A stretch of 64,000 nucleotides of DNA from Pseudomonadota bacterium (lineage in GTDB: Bacteria > Pseudomonadota > Gammaproteobacteria > Steroidobacterales > Steroidobacteraceae). Both the position numbers and the translations under genes were made by a program. Shown here one piece after another: positions 63,572 to 64,000 of the stretch. Each line of letters opens with the position of its first letter. The stretch's first letter is position 1. The DNA lies in NCBI GenBank assembly GCA_016713725.1, contig JADJOO010000007.1:124001-188000 (forward strand), read 5' to 3'. The notes under the pieces are model-generated. The model saw only the letters and a program-made list of their open reading frames with translations. It searched no databases and was not told the origin of the DNA.

Positions 63572-64000
63572 ATGCTCGACACCGATACCAAACGCCGCAT
63601 CGACACCGCCCGCGACATTCTCGTCGGCAAAGTCCCCGATCCCAAGTCCCAGGTCGAGCAGATCACCATCGCCCTCATCTACAAGTTCATGGACGACATG
63701 GATGCCGAGTCCGAGGAACCTGGCGGCAAGCGAAAGTTCTTCACAGGGGACTACGCTCGCTACGGCTGGGCCAAGCTCATGGCACCATACCTCGGCGGCC
63801 ACGAGATGCTCGGTCTCTACGGCGAAGGCATCGCCAAGATGCCGGAAAATCCTGGAATTCCCGCGCTCTTCCGGGACATCTTCAAAAACGCCTATCTCCC
63901 GTACCGCGATCCCGAGACGCTCAAGGCGTTCCTAAAGATCATTGACGAGTTCAGCTACGACCATAGCGAGCGCCTAGGCGATGCTTTCGAGTATCTGCTC
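63572..64000 (+). CDS. hsdM: Type I restriction-modification M subunit (HsdM), cut by window edge
   Basis: N-terminal 143 residues of an adenine-specific DNA methyltransferase subunit. The helical N-terminal domain (HsdM_N type) is visible: RRIDTARDILVGKVPDP, QITIALIYKFMDDMD, YARYGWAKLM and SYDHSERLGDAFEYLL, which leads into the SAM domain beyond the right edge. The ATG at 63572 has a strong AAGGA eight bases before it and lies 8 bp after hsdR. An hsdS specificity gene is expected further right. Confidence 0.93.
   Translation, partial: MLDTDTKRRIDTARDILVGKVPDPKSQVEQITIALIYKFMDDMDAESEEPGGKRKFFTGDYARYGWAKLMAPYLGGHEMLGLYGEGIAKMPENPGIPALFRDIFKNAYLPYRDPETLKAFLKIIDEFSYDHSERLGDAFEYLL

Overview
The window is GC-rich DNA that looks like a chromosome segment of a gammaproteobacterium. 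The order sucCD / pilSR / pilA / pilB is the arrangement I associate with Xanthomonadales (Lysobacterales)-type bacteria, and TonB receptors and sigma-54 switches are present. A complete red-type (form IC) Calvin-cycle operon shows that the organism can probably fix CO2. I cannot name the species.

Layout. 1-2445: pilus genes pilB (cut by the left edge) and pilA, both minus strand, with a clear sigma-54 promoter before pilA. 2643-15654: a surface-glycan block between pilA and pilR, holding a membrane sulfatase, a GT39-like transferase, two GT2 transferases, a flippase-like protein, and a CDP-sugar set (rfbF, rfbG, C-methyltransferase, 3,5-epimerase-like, acyltransferase, CmcI-like, DegT aminotransferase). 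15685-18731: pilR/pilS. 18802-20967: sucC/sucD, where SucD carries an odd Lys/Ala-rich tail. 21197-34250: a hydrolase/TonB/transporter block tied together by four copies of one 15-bp palindrome. 34474-39770: an FtsX-type ABC pair, an AttH-like lipocalin, and a YpfJ-type peptidase. 39828-47423: a sigma-54-driven HlyD/ABC export operon followed by its own NtrC-type regulator and kinase. 47723-50689: a class V aminotransferase and toxin-antitoxin genes. 50744-58331: cbbR, then cbbL-cbbS-cbbX-fbp-prk and a nearby cbbY-like phosphatase. 58400-59610: a DksA-like protein, a fused AbrB-PIN reading frame and tRNA-Phe. 59611-64000: an island-like tail with a possible HEPN protein and a type I restriction system (hsdR, hsdM cut by the right edge).

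The most interesting candidate is the 21-34 kb block. The motif TTGRCC-GRY-GGWCAA lies before an S41 peptidase, before a TonB receptor (where it overlaps a near-perfect sigma-70 -35 box), in the divergent promoter between a D-aminoacylase-like and a DmpA/BapA-like peptidase gene, and in the divergent promoter between an enoyl-CoA hydratase/serine hydrolase pair and a YkvI-type transporter. A TetR regulator sits in the middle. Together these genes look like a regulon for taking up and dismantling unusual (D-, beta- or N-acylated) peptides. The substrate is inferred, not shown.

A caution applies throughout: at least a dozen conserved genes carry single-base frameshifts or one stop codon, both insertions and deletions, often in short homopolymers. 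This density in otherwise intact genes suggests sequencing or assembly error rather than real gene decay, so broken genes here should not be taken at face value.
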